In this document: positions 1 to 7,316 of the stretch, in pieces | Layout: each line of letters begins with the position of its first letter | How positions within the stretch are numbered: the first letter of the stretch is position 1 | Assembly: GCA_009774395.1 (NCBI GenBank) | Contig: VSNQ01000049.1 | Coordinates: forward strand, 1-28,745 | Direction: 5' to 3' | DNA length: 28,745 nt | DNA from: Lachnospiraceae bacterium | Lineage (GTDB): Bacteria > Bacillota > Clostridia > Lachnospirales > Lachnospiraceae | Made by a program: the position numbers and the translations under genes | Notes under the pieces: model-generated | Told to the model about the DNA's origin: nothing | Databases searched by the model: none | What the model saw: only the letters and a program-made list of their open reading frames with translations

Positions 1-84
1 AAAACCACTTCGTGAAAACCACTTCGTGAAAACCACTTCGTGAAAACCACTTCGTGAAAACCACTTCGTGAAAACCACTTCGTG
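1..84. repeat. 14-bp tandem repeat, 6 copies, cut by window edge
   Basis: Six perfect head-to-tail copies of AAAACCACTTCGTG fill positions 1-84; the array may continue beyond the window. Each unit contains the small dyad CAC-TTC-GTG, so either strand could form short hairpins. The array lies downstream of the minus-strand helicase gene. Spacing is uniform with no unique spacers, so it is a minisatellite and not a CRISPR. No function is recognised. Confidence 0.95.
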
Positions 85-85
85 G

Positions 86-188
86 TGGCTTGATGCATCT
101 CAACCTCTACGTATTCTCACGGACTTGCAGCGCAGTGCAAAGTTCTAGGCTGAACTGTAACCACTATCATTCTATTATCACTACAGTT
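86..188 (-). repeat. possible member of the intergenic hairpin-repeat family
   Basis: Read on the minus strand, this stretch has an AACTGTA/TACAGTT inverted repeat (153-159 and 182-188), then a GTGAGAATACG tail, then AGATGCATCAAGCCA. The same 15-mer occurs at 10169-10183, directly behind repeat copy A, whose tail is TTGAGTATAA. The order tail then 15-mer is shared, but similarity in between is low. One 15-mer match alone is about what chance allows in a window this size, so membership is tentative. The inverted repeat could also be a weak terminator for the helicase gene. Confidence 0.4.
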
Positions 189-197
189 GCCAAGAAC

Positions 198-2738
198 CTA
201 TTCTAACCATGCATTCCAGAACTTCTGCACACGCCTTGCAACACCTTCTACGCCGACAATCTCATACCGACTCCACTCACGCGGGAACATTTTGCGGTAA
301 GATAACTCTAAAAACCGCTCGTCCAACAGCACCACCACCCCCACATCCTCCGCCGTGCGGATAACACGCCCCGCAGACTGCAAAACTTTATTCATTCCGG
401 GATAACGATATGCATAGTTAAACCCGCTCTCCCCTTGTGCATCAAAATAGGATTTCAGCAGTTCCCGTTCACAGCAAACTTGTGGGATTCCTGTTCCTAC
501 AATAATCGCACCAATCAGGCTGTCGCGCTTTAAGTCAATCCCCTCCGAAAAAATGCCTCCCATCACGCAAAAACCAATTAATATCTGCCCGCCTCTTGCC
601 TCTGCTGCAAACTCTGCCTGATGCGGCGCACTGCACTGCATACTCCCCTGAAATCGCAGCAAAAATTCCTCCCGCTGTGCTTCGCTCATACGATCTTCCT
701 GTACAATACATTCCATCATATCTTCCTTATAAAATTCCTCCATAAAGCACTGATATACCTGATCCAAAAATAAATGGGATGGCAGAAACACCATATAATT
801 TCCATTCCGTTCACGAACTACACCATCTATATACTGTGCAATTCGGTAATATTCTTCATTGTTGCGCCGTGTATATTTGCTAGTAACATCATTTGCAATA
901 AAAAGCGCTTTCTTTTCCTCATCAAATGTCGACTTTGCGTAAACTTCATAATCCTGCGAATCACCGCCGAGCAATCTCTTATAATATTGGATCGGCAGAA
1001 GCGTAGCGGAAAACAAAACAGTACTACGTCCTTTCTGCATACATTGCTGTAAGTTACGCGAAGGGTCAACGCAGAACAATTTCAGCATAAAATCCTTTTC
1101 ATCTGTAAGCTGGCTATAAACAATATAATGATTGTCCATAATCTCATACATATTTAAGAAATGACATATTTCAAAATAAAATTCCAAGATTTCATCTCTA
1201 TCCGAAAAAACTTCATTATCATCCAGAAAATCATCCAACGCTCCATACAAATGATTTAACGCCATCACAAAACCGTCAATCTCCGATTCTTTTTGATAAC
1301 TCTCGCAACGCCGTTTCATCACCAGCAGTTCTCTATTGCATTTCTCCAAAAAATGCGTTACTTTCGGTGCTTCACCACGCAGCAATTTTTTCATATGCAG
1401 AAAATCTTCTTTAAACAGTGATGCGCTGTACATCTCTCTGCCACGCTCCAACAAATTATGTGCCTCATCAATTAAAAAAGCATAATCTTTTTTCCCTAAT
1501 CCCTCCGCAAAAAAACGCTTTAAATAGACTCGTGGATCAAATACATAATTATAATCACAGATAACGGCGTCGGCAAACAAACTCATATCAAGACTCATCT
1601 CAAACGGACAGACTTGATGCTTCTGGGCATATTCCAGCACTTTTTCCCTTGTAAAATGGTCTTCATGCACCAATAAATCATACATTGCTTCATTAATGCG
1701 GTCGTAATGCCCTTTCGCATAGGGACACGCATCTGGATTGCATTCACACCCGCTGCTGCCGATCGGTATTATTACTTCTTCTGTTTCTGGGATTTCTTCT
1801 GCTCCTAATAAGGAGCTCCCTTCCTCTTTCGTTAAAAAACAAATTTTCTCCTTTGCCGTAATTACAATGGTTTTCAATAATAATCCGTTCTGTTGTAATA
1901 GGCTAAAACATTCCTGCGCTACAGTTCGCGTAATCGTTTTTGCTGTCAAATAGAAAATTTTCTCCACAAGCCCCTCCCCCATTGCTTTCACGGTAGGAAA
2001 AACTGTTGATATCGTCTTTCCTACACCGGTCGGCGCTTCCAGAAAAAGCTTGCGTTTATGATATATTGTCCGATAAACATTTGCTGCCAGTTCTTTCTGC
2101 CCTTCCCGATAAGGAAACGGAAACGCCAGCGCTTTAATCGAATCTGTACGTACACGATACCATTCAAACTGAAAATCTGACCATTTTTTATATTCGTTTA
2201 TTAAGCCACAAAACCAGCGCTCTAATTCCTCAAACGTATAATCCTCATGAAAATATTTCACTTCTTCTGTTTCTATATGGCAGTATGTCATACGCACACC
2301 AATCTGATCCAATCCGCATTCCTTTGCATAAATATAGGCATAACATTTCGCCTGCGCCAAATGAACGCGTACCGGATTTTGAATACGCCTTAATTCCTTA
2401 TAAGTACCTTTAATTTCATCAATTACAACATTACTTGACATTGCAGGTACCGGCTTTTTTGGGGAAGGATCGTCGATTTTTCCCAAACGCATTTCCCACT
2501 CGCTGTCGATAATGCCGTCCGCCCTTCCTTCTATTATAATATCGTATCCCTCCGCTGCCCAATTCAGTTTTAATCCAACTTCTGCATGATACTCGCTCCC
2601 CATGCGCCGCTGCAGCATTCTGTGAATCCGGCTGCCCTCCTGCATAGCAGAATCCGGAACGCCCAATTTGCGGTTGTCAATATTCCCTTCCCTTAAAATA
2701 AATTCCACAAGCTGTCGAACCGACACATGAATTTCCAT
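198..2738 (-). CDS. ATP-dependent DNA helicase (DinG/XPD-like) fused to RecB-like nuclease domain
   Basis: Predicted 846-residue nuclease-helicase. Residues 1-190 form a PD-(D/E)XK nuclease of the RecB/Cas4 type: H39, D74, E108-I-K110 and Q129-AKC-Y133 are all present, so the nuclease looks intact. The superfamily 2 helicase follows, with Walker A APTGVGKT (235-242), DEAH box (424-427) and cysteines near 300, 331/333, 338 and 377 that fit the iron-sulfur cluster of XPD/DinG enzymes. C-terminal motifs (SATLLP, GIDL, QSAGRVIRT) are visible. The frame stays open 77 codons further upstream, but that stretch is the repeat array at 2792-3049. The ATG at 2738 follows GGGGGAAG and begins the conserved fold, so I take it as the start. 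Likely role: processing of DNA ends or secondary structures in repair; the exact substrate is unknown. Confidence 0.9.
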   Translation of the reverse strand: MEIHVSVRQLVEFILREGNIDNRKLGVPDSAMQEGSRIHRMLQRRMGSEYHAEVGLKLNWAAEGYDIIIEGRADGIIDSEWEMRLGKIDDPSPKKPVPAMSSNVVIDEIKGTYKELRRIQNPVRVHLAQAKCYAYIYAKECGLDQIGVRMTYCHIETEEVKYFHEDYTFEELERWFCGLINEYKKWSDFQFEWYRVRTDSIKALAFPFPYREGQKELAANVYRTIYHKRKLFLEAPTGVGKTISTVFPTVKAMGEGLVEKIFYLTAKTITRTVAQECFSLLQQNGLLLKTIVITAKEKICFLTKEEGSSLLGAEEIPETEEVIIPIGSSGCECNPDACPYAKGHYDRINEAMYDLLVHEDHFTREKVLEYAQKHQVCPFEMSLDMSLFADAVICDYNYVFDPRVYLKRFFAEGLGKKDYAFLIDEAHNLLERGREMYSASLFKEDFLHMKKLLRGEAPKVTHFLEKCNRELLVMKRRCESYQKESEIDGFVMALNHLYGALDDFLDDNEVFSDRDEILEFYFEICHFLNMYEIMDNHYIVYSQLTDEKDFMLKLFCVDPSRNLQQCMQKGRSTVLFSATLLPIQYYKRLLGGDSQDYEVYAKSTFDEEKKALFIANDVTSKYTRRNNEEYYRIAQYIDGVVRERNGNYMVFLPSHLFLDQVYQCFMEEFYKEDMMECIVQEDRMSEAQREEFLLRFQGSMQCSAPHQAEFAAEARGGQILIGFCVMGGIFSEGIDLKRDSLIGAIIVGTGIPQVCCERELLKSYFDAQGESGFNYAYRYPGMNKVLQSAGRVIRTAEDVGVVVLLDERFLELSYRKMFPREWSRYEIVGVEGVARRVQKFWNAWLE

Positions 2739-2791
2739 AGATGATCTTCCCCCGTCACTGTTTCCAACCGATACGCAAAACACATCTTTTA

Positions 2792-3049
2792 CACCAAAAG
2801 CACCCCTTCTATCCCCAAAAGCACCTTCTTCTATATGAAAAGCTCTTCCTCTTATCCCCAAAAAGCACCTTCTTCTATTTGAAAAGTTCTTTCTCCTATC
2901 CCAAAAAGCACCTTCTTCTATTTGAAAAGCTCTTCCTCCTATCCCCAAAAAGCACCTTCTTCTATGCAAAAAGCACTCCTTCTATCCTAAAAAGCACCTT
3001 CTTCTATCCTAAAAAGCACCTTCTTCTATATAAAAAACACTCCTTCTAT
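2792..3049 (-). repeat. degenerate 20-23 bp tandem repeats derived from a terminator 3' half
   Basis: About twelve head-to-tail units lie in the gap between the HPr-like and helicase genes. On the minus strand the commonest unit is ATAGAAGAAGGTGCTTTTT plus two to four bases. A second type, ATAGGAGGAAGAGCTTTTCA, alternates with it in the central part. The unit next to the upstream gene, ATAGAAGGAGTGTTTTTT, is the descending arm and T-run of the terminator at 3031-3078. Both strands stay open through the array, giving low-complexity reading frames that I do not consider genes. The array makes up most of the 393-bp gap upstream of the helicase; no clear helicase promoter was found there. Confidence 0.88.
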
Positions 3050-3078
3050 GATAGTTTACACGAACATGGAAGGAGTGT
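3031..3078 (-). terminator. intrinsic terminator of the HPr-like gene
   Basis: On the minus strand ACACTCCTTC (3078-3069) pairs perfectly with GAAGGAGTGT (3046-3037). Three further pairs (ATG/CAT) lie beyond one mismatch, and six T residues plus ATA follow at once. It sits about 54 bp after the stop of the HPr-like gene. Its descending arm seeds the repeat array that follows. Confidence 0.85.
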
Positions 3079-3131
3079 CAAAATGATTACACATTCTTAT
3101 TCAATTTTTTTAATTCCTTGAACATGGAAAC

Positions 3132-3362
3132 TTACGCCACCACTAAATTGTTGACAAAGCTCTCAAAGTCATCATTATAACCCGTATATTGCACAGTGAG
3201 GATTGAGCGAAAATCCAATCCCATAACACCAAGAATAGACTTAGCATCTACAATGTAATGGTTATAGGAAATATTGATATCAAAGTCACACTTTGATGCT
3301 TCATTAACAAAATCTTTCACTTCCGCCGGGGTCATCCTAATCTTAATCTTGCGCTCTTTCAT
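3132..3362 (-). CDS. HPr-like protein without the catalytic histidine
   Basis: Small 76-residue protein of the HPr fold. The segment DAKSILGVMGLD (39-50) matches the region around regulatory Ser46 of HPr, here S42. The N-terminal loop that carries the phosphorylated His15 in true HPr (GLHARPA) is missing; residues 8-16 read IRMTPAEVK. It therefore cannot act as a normal PTS phosphocarrier. By analogy with Crh it could be a target of HPr kinase and a catabolite co-regulator, which is inference. The ATG at 3362 is preceded by GAGG six bases upstream; a TTG at 3374 is less likely. It has its own promoter (3488-3515) and terminator (3031-3078), so it is monocistronic. Similar His-less HPr-like proteins are common in Clostridia. 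Confidence 0.85.
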   Translation of the reverse strand: MKERKIKIRMTPAEVKDFVNEASKCDFDINISYNHYIVDAKSILGVMGLDFRSILTVQYTGYNDDFESFVNNLVVA

Positions 3363-3403
3363 AATTAACCTCAATTCCTTTCCTTAATATTTTTATTAAT
3401 TTT

Positions 3404-3505
3404 GGTACAATCCACCTTATGGTATATTGTACCGCCTATCCAAATAGGAAGTCTATTCATATTATCATATACTTCCTAACAAGATACATTATATACAATA
3501 TCTTG
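3404..3505 (-). promoter_or_regulatory. structured leader of the HPr-like gene, three inverted repeats
   Basis: Three consecutive inverted repeats precede the HPr-like gene: GGTACAAT/ATTGTACC (3404-3411, 3426-3433), TAGGAAGT/ACTTCCTA (3445-3452, 3471-3478) and CAAGATA/TATCTTG (3480-3486, 3499-3505). The first two lie inside the predicted leader of about 120 nt; the third surrounds the -10 box. They may be operators or RNA hairpins. I recognise no known riboswitch. Confidence 0.6.
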
Positions 3506-3515
3506 CGAATGTAAA
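3488..3515 (-). promoter_or_regulatory. sigma-A-type promoter of the HPr-like gene
   Basis: On the minus strand TTTACA (3515-3510) and TATAAT (3493-3488) are separated by 16 bp. The predicted start near 3481 leaves a leader of about 120 nt before the ATG at 3362. Confidence 0.75.
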
Positions 3516-3690
3516 TACTTTTGGCGATTTTTGCTAACTTTCGTCACTTTCCACTTTTGAACTTACAATTTATGGAAAATGCTTTCCAATCTTTGTATTA
3601 TTTTTATAAATCATTCTACCCATTTCTATCGTTTTTAGACAATATTTCTGTGACTTTCTTCCCATTTTCTTGAAAATATATCAAAAATAG
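3516..3690. other. AT-rich intergenic stretch
   Basis: Between the promoter of the HPr-like gene and the terminator of the ABC importer operon I see only AT-rich sequence with no open frame of note and no convincing structure. Confidence 0.6.
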
Positions 3691-3722
3691 GAAAAGCAGC
3701 AAAGTTTTTATAACTCTGCTGC
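3691..3722 (-). terminator. intrinsic terminator of the sugar importer operon
   Basis: On the minus strand GCAGCAGAGTT (3722-3712) pairs with AACTTTGCTGC (3706-3696), eleven pairs with one G-U, with a 5-nt loop and followed by TTTTC. It lies about 40 bp after the stop of the last permease gene. Confidence 0.85.
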
Positions 3723-3762
3723 CCCCTATAGCTGCTGTCTATGTACTATCCAAATAACACCA

Positions 3763-4605
3763 TCATCCCTTTACGGCTCCTGCCACAACACCCTCAATAA
3801 TATATTTCTGACAAGCGATATAGAAAATAATAATCGGAATAATCGCCAATACAATCATTGCCATCATTGCGCCCATATCAATTGCGCCATAACCACCTTT
3901 TAAGTATTGGATTGCAATGGGAATTGTTTTGTACTTCTTAATATCCAAAACCAGATATGGCAGCAGATAATCGTTCCATACCCACATTGCTTCCAAAATC
4001 GCCACGGAAATAGCTGTTGGACGCATAACCGGAAATACAATTTTAAAATAGGTCTGAATCGGCGTACAGCCATCAATCATTGCAGATTCCTCAATCTCAA
4101 GTGGTATGGATTTTACAAAACCGCAGAACATAAATACCGCAAGTCCTGCACCAAATCCAAGATATACAATAATAATACCAAGCGGATTGCCTAAATGCAG
4201 CATATCTGCAATTTTGGACAACGTGAACATTACCATCTGGAACGGTACAATCATTGAAAATGCAAACAGGAAATACATTCCTGTTGTAAATGTATTTTTT
4301 ACTCTTGTAATATACCATGCACACATAGAAGTACACAATACAATCAAAAATACAGAACCAACCGTTATAAATAAAGAATATCCGAATGCTTTTGGTAATT
4401 CAATCTTCTCAATACCGCTGATATAATTTTCCAAGCCCACGAAAGATTTCGCATCCGGCAATGCAAATGGACGGTTACTGATAAAGATTTTTCTCTTAAA
4501 GGAATTGTAAAGTACAATGATAATCGGCATGATATAGATAACAGAAACAACAGAGAATACCGCTGTCATTAATCCGCCGTGTTTTGCCTGTCTTACACTC
4601 GTCAT
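3763..4605 (-). CDS. carbohydrate ABC transporter permease, MalG-like
   Basis: Inner-membrane permease of 280 residues, the usual length for MalG/LacG-type subunits, with about six hydrophobic helices. The cytoplasmic EAA loop that docks to the ATPase is clear at residues 172-179 (EESAMIDG, followed by a helical segment to FPVMRP). Last gene of the importer operon: its ATG overlaps the TAA of the upstream permease by one base (TAATG) and has a near-perfect AAGGAGGTG site. It should pair with the MalF-like subunit encoded just upstream. No ATPase gene is present in the operon, so energy is probably supplied by a shared MsmX/MsmK-type ATPase encoded elsewhere. The sugar cannot be read from sequence. 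Confidence 0.93.
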   Translation of the reverse strand: MTSVRQAKHGGLMTAVFSVVSVIYIMPIIIVLYNSFKRKIFISNRPFALPDAKSFVGLENYISGIEKIELPKAFGYSLFITVGSVFLIVLCTSMCAWYITRVKNTFTTGMYFLFAFSMIVPFQMVMFTLSKIADMLHLGNPLGIIIVYLGFGAGLAVFMFCGFVKSIPLEIEESAMIDGCTPIQTYFKIVFPVMRPTAISVAILEAMWVWNDYLLPYLVLDIKKYKTIPIAIQYLKGGYGAIDMGAMMAMIVLAIIPIIIFYIACQKYIIEGVVAGAVKG

Positions 4606-5447
4606 TATGCCTGCACCTCCTTACTTCTTGTTGCTCTAAGCTGTACAATTGCGATAATGGCTACAAGCAGGAAGAATACAACTGCTTTTGCCTGCCCAAC
4701 GCCTTCCCAACCGGTTCTGCCATAGAATGTATTATATATATTCAATGCCAACATTTCTGATTTATTGGAAGGCTCACCTGCTGTTAATGCAAGGTTCTGG
4801 TCAAACAGCTTAAAGGAATTGGTCAATGTCAGGAATGTACAAATCGTAATAGACGACATTACCATTGGGAGAGTGACATGCCGAAGCAGCTGGAGATTGT
4901 TTGCGCCATCAATTTTCGCCGCCTCAATCAACTCTCCGGGAATATTCTGGATACCAGCGATATAAATAATCATCATGTAACCTACTTGCTGCCAACACAT
5001 TAATATTACTAAGCCCCAGAAACCATATGCGGAGTTGTAGGTCAATGTCCGCTCCATATTCGCAAGGATACCATTTAAAATAAGCTGCCATATATAACCA
5101 AGGATAATTCCACCAATTAAATTCGGCATAAAGAAAACCGTTCTAAAAATATTTGTTCCTTTAATGCCCTTTGTCAGCAGCATTGCTACCGCAAAAGCTA
5201 GAATATTAATTATCAGCACAGACACAATCGTAAATAATGCCGTATACCAGAGTGAATGGATAAACGTACCATCACCCCATATCCTCATATAATTCTTAAA
5301 CCCTACGAATTTTGCGTCTGTTACTGTGGTAAACTCGCAAAGGGATAAATATACACCCAAGGCAAATGGAAGTATAAATCCAATGGTAAACGCTGCAAGG
5401 GTTGGCAGTGCGAATACCGGAAAATATCTTTTAATCGCTTTATCCAT
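4605..5447 (-). CDS. carbohydrate ABC transporter permease, MalF-like
   Basis: Inner-membrane permease of 280 residues with about six hydrophobic segments and the EAA loop at residues 175-182 (EAAKIDGA, then LLRHVTLPM). The ATG at 5447 follows GAAAGGTGAAAGCT and starts a typical MDKAIKRYFPVF N-terminus. A GTG at 5489 would add 14 residues but falls inside the intercistronic hairpin, so I reject it. It forms the transmembrane channel with the MalG-like subunit and receives sugar from the lipoprotein encoded 85 bp upstream. The hairpin in that gap probably lowers permease expression relative to the binding protein. Confidence 0.92.
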   Translation of the reverse strand: MDKAIKRYFPVFALPTLAAFTIGFILPFALGVYLSLCEFTTVTDAKFVGFKNYMRIWGDGTFIHSLWYTALFTIVSVLIINILAFAVAMLLTKGIKGTNIFRTVFFMPNLIGGIILGYIWQLILNGILANMERTLTYNSAYGFWGLVILMCWQQVGYMMIIYIAGIQNIPGELIEAAKIDGANNLQLLRHVTLPMVMSSITICTFLTLTNSFKLFDQNLALTAGEPSNKSEMLALNIYNTFYGRTGWEGVGQAKAVVFFLLVAIIAIVQLRATRSKEVQA

Positions 5448-5474
5448 AGCTTTCACCTTTCTTAAACCCAAATC

Positions 5475-5514
5475 AAAAGGCAGGTGCACCTGGCACAGAC
5501 CGCCTGCACCCGCC
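5475..5514 (-). terminator. intercistronic hairpin with T-run between binding protein and permease genes
   Basis: On the minus strand GGCGGGTGCA (5514-5505) pairs with TGCACCTGCC (5488-5479), ten pairs with one G-U, followed by TTTTG. It lies inside the operon 19 bp after the binding-protein stop. Such partial terminators or 3'-stabilising hairpins commonly raise binding-protein mRNA above permease mRNA. Confidence 0.65.
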
Positions 5515-5532
5515 TCAATTAATCAATACAAT

Positions 5533-6978
5533 TTAGTTATTGGAAGCTGCATACTCTGCTGCCCAGCCATCAACGAAAGCAGTCTGTACTGCTGACCAAT
5601 CGCCTGTACCCTGTGCATACTCTAAAAGTGCGCTGCCGACACCATTTTTCCAGTTCTCAGAAGGCATTGTTGTAAAGTTCCATGCAACAGAAGCCTTTCC
5701 AGAAGATACATAATCATTTGCGATCTCTACCAACGGATTGGAAACAGGGAAGTTATCAAACTCCTTGAACGGACATACAAATCCCATTGTATAAGCAAGA
5801 GAATCGCAGCCATCATAAGAAGTTACTACCCAATTCATAAAATCAAGTGTTGCTTGAATATCCTTCTCCGGCGCGTTCTTATTTACACACCAATAGTTCT
5901 CACTTCCTGTGCAAAGTCCCTGATTTTCCTCACCCTCTACACCAATATAGATAGGAAGCATACCAAGTGACTCATCAGCCATACCATTCGCACTTAAATC
6001 AGAATAAGCCCATGTACCATTCTGGTAAAATACTGCGTCACCAAGTGCGAAATCTGCTGTTGCATCCTCGCCTGTTTTGCTGGACAATAAAGTCGGTGCA
6101 CAGGTAGAATCTGTAATATACATATCCCACACGTTCTTATAGTTCTCTAAGTAAGTTCCCTTAATTGCCTCTGTTGAGGAAATGCCATCAGCCTTGTATT
6201 CGTAATAAATTGGCAGATTTGCAAGATGGGTCTTAAATCTCCAGTCAGAGCTAGAATCCATTCCGGCAGATGTAAATGCACCCTTTACGCCAAGGTCATC
6301 CGCATTTGCCTGAATGCTGTCTGCTACTGCTTTTAATTTCTCGAAAGAATTAATTTCTTCGACACTCTTTACTGCTGCATAGTCTTTTGTAAAATAATCA
6401 TTTAAAATATCTGCATTATAGATAATACCATATGTTTCAATAACGTATGCAATACCCTTTACTGCGTCGCCTTCTTTCAATGCAAAATCATCGCTCTTTA
6501 ACTGTCCATAAATATCAGAACCAGAAAGGTCATAGCAATAATCACTCCATGTTGCAAGACCCACAGGGCCGTTTACCTGAAACATCGTAGGTGCTTCTGA
6601 TTTTGCCATCTCAGATTTTAATGTAGACTCATATGTACCAGACGCTGCTGTCTGAACAACAACTGGAACACCTGTCTGCTCTGTATACTTTGCTGCAAGT
6701 GCTTCCCAATCCTTTGCCTGCTCTGGTTTAAAGTTTAAGTAATAAACCTTGCCTGAACCAGAAGACGTTGCTGGTGTCTGCTCTGCTGTATTGTCTGCGC
6801 TCTGATCAGCAGATGCATCTGCCTGCGCATCATCTCCCTGTGCTGCATTATCAGCATTGTTTGTATTTGCCGCAGGTGTCTGGGACTGCGAACTGGAATT
6901 ATCTGTATTTCCACAGCCTGTCAATACAGATGCCAACATTGATACACTAAGAACTGCACTTAAAAATTTCTTCTTCAT
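5533..6978 (-). CDS. sugar ABC transporter substrate-binding lipoprotein
   Basis: Extracellular solute-binding protein of 481 residues. The N-terminus MKKKFLSAVLSVSMLASVLTGC is a lipoprotein signal with lipobox LTGC; C22 would be lipidated. Residues 23 to about 75 are a low-complexity Ser/Gln/Asn/Ala/Asp tether. The rest is a binding-protein fold of the MalE/family 1 type (for example GKVYYLNFKPEQ and DWEALAAKYTEQTGVPV). It captures sugar outside the membrane and delivers it to the two permeases downstream. The ATG at 6978 follows AGAGG; an upstream frame extension covers the operator array and is not used. Transcription is probably controlled by the four operator-like sites at 7023-7069. Substrate unknown; the adjacent AraC-type regulator may also act here. 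Confidence 0.93.
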   Translation of the reverse strand: MKKKFLSAVLSVSMLASVLTGCGNTDNSSSQSQTPAANTNNADNAAQGDDAQADASADQSADNTAEQTPATSSGSGKVYYLNFKPEQAKDWEALAAKYTEQTGVPVVVQTAASGTYESTLKSEMAKSEAPTMFQVNGPVGLATWSDYCYDLSGSDIYGQLKSDDFALKEGDAVKGIAYVIETYGIIYNADILNDYFTKDYAAVKSVEEINSFEKLKAVADSIQANADDLGVKGAFTSAGMDSSSDWRFKTHLANLPIYYEYKADGISSTEAIKGTYLENYKNVWDMYITDSTCAPTLLSSKTGEDATADFALGDAVFYQNGTWAYSDLSANGMADESLGMLPIYIGVEGEENQGLCTGSENYWCVNKNAPEKDIQATLDFMNWVVTSYDGCDSLAYTMGFVCPFKEFDNFPVSNPLVEIANDYVSSGKASVAWNFTTMPSENWKNGVGSALLEYAQGTGDWSAVQTAFVDGWAAEYAASNN

Positions 6979-7022
6979 AAATACCTCTTTCTTTCCATTG
7001 CGGAATACAATCACGGGTTTTA

Positions 7023-7069
7023 GAAACGTTACCGGAACCGTTTTTGGTAACGTTGTCGGTAACGTTTCC
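7023..7069. promoter_or_regulatory. four contiguous 12-bp LacI-type operator-like sites
   Basis: Read on the plus strand: GAAACGTTACC, GGAACCGTTTTT, GGTAACGTTGTC and GGTAACGTTTCC, end to end. The AACGTT or ACCGTT core recurs every 12 bp. The first and last units are reverse complements of each other apart from one end base. AACGTT-centred palindromes are typical of LacI/GalR-family operators. The array lies just downstream of a predicted promoter for the binding-protein gene, which suits repression. No LacI-family gene is in the window. Confidence 0.75.
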
Positions 7070-7082
7070 AATGGACACTTTT

Positions 7083-7111
7083 ATACTATCACTCTGTACA
7101 AAAAAAATCAA
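7083..7111 (-). promoter_or_regulatory. predicted promoter of the sugar importer operon
   Basis: On the minus strand TTGATT (7111-7106) and TAGTAT (7088-7083) are 17 bp apart. The predicted start falls around 7076, directly before the operator array. Confidence 0.5.
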
Positions 7112-7316
7112 TATAGAAACGACAAAAAATAAAAATTTTGTAAATTATATGCAAAAACTTTATAATGGATTTATGCATATTTACAAAAATTGGATAATAA
7201 TTGTCTTAAAATATCCTTCAAATTATCTGAATAGGCATCAGATCGTGGAATAAGCTTATCAGCGGCGCACCCCATAACCTGTGCGCCGCCTTTATGACAT
7301 TTAATTGAACCCACTG
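7112..7316. other. intergenic region with GC-rich hairpin
   Basis: GCGGCGCAC (7262-7270) and GTGCGCCGC (7281-7289) form a perfect 9-bp stem with a 10-nt loop, 28 bp after the AraC gene stop. No T-run follows on the minus strand, so it is at best a weak terminator of that gene. A second inverted repeat, ATATGCA/TGCATAT (7147-7153, 7174-7180), lies upstream of the importer promoter and could be a regulator site. Confidence 0.55.

Noticed and set aside
1..84. CRISPR array
   Set aside because: Units are 14 bp and contiguous with no unique spacers, and no cas gene is nearby.
2739..2969. 77-codon N-terminal extension of the helicase reading frame
   Set aside because: It translates the tandem repeat array, the conserved nuclease fold begins at ATG 2738, and that ATG has a good ribosome binding site.
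2741..3121. 126-codon plus-strand reading frame
   Set aside because: It is the opposite strand of the same repeat array; the low-complexity product has no credible gene features.
5448..5489. GTG start at 5489 for the MalF-like permease
   Set aside because: It lies inside the intercistronic hairpin and lacks a ribosome binding site, while ATG 5447 has GAAAGGTG at proper spacing.
7262..7289. Strong intrinsic terminator of the AraC gene
   Set aside because: The 9-bp GC stem is real, but no T-run follows on the minus strand, so I list it only as a hairpin.
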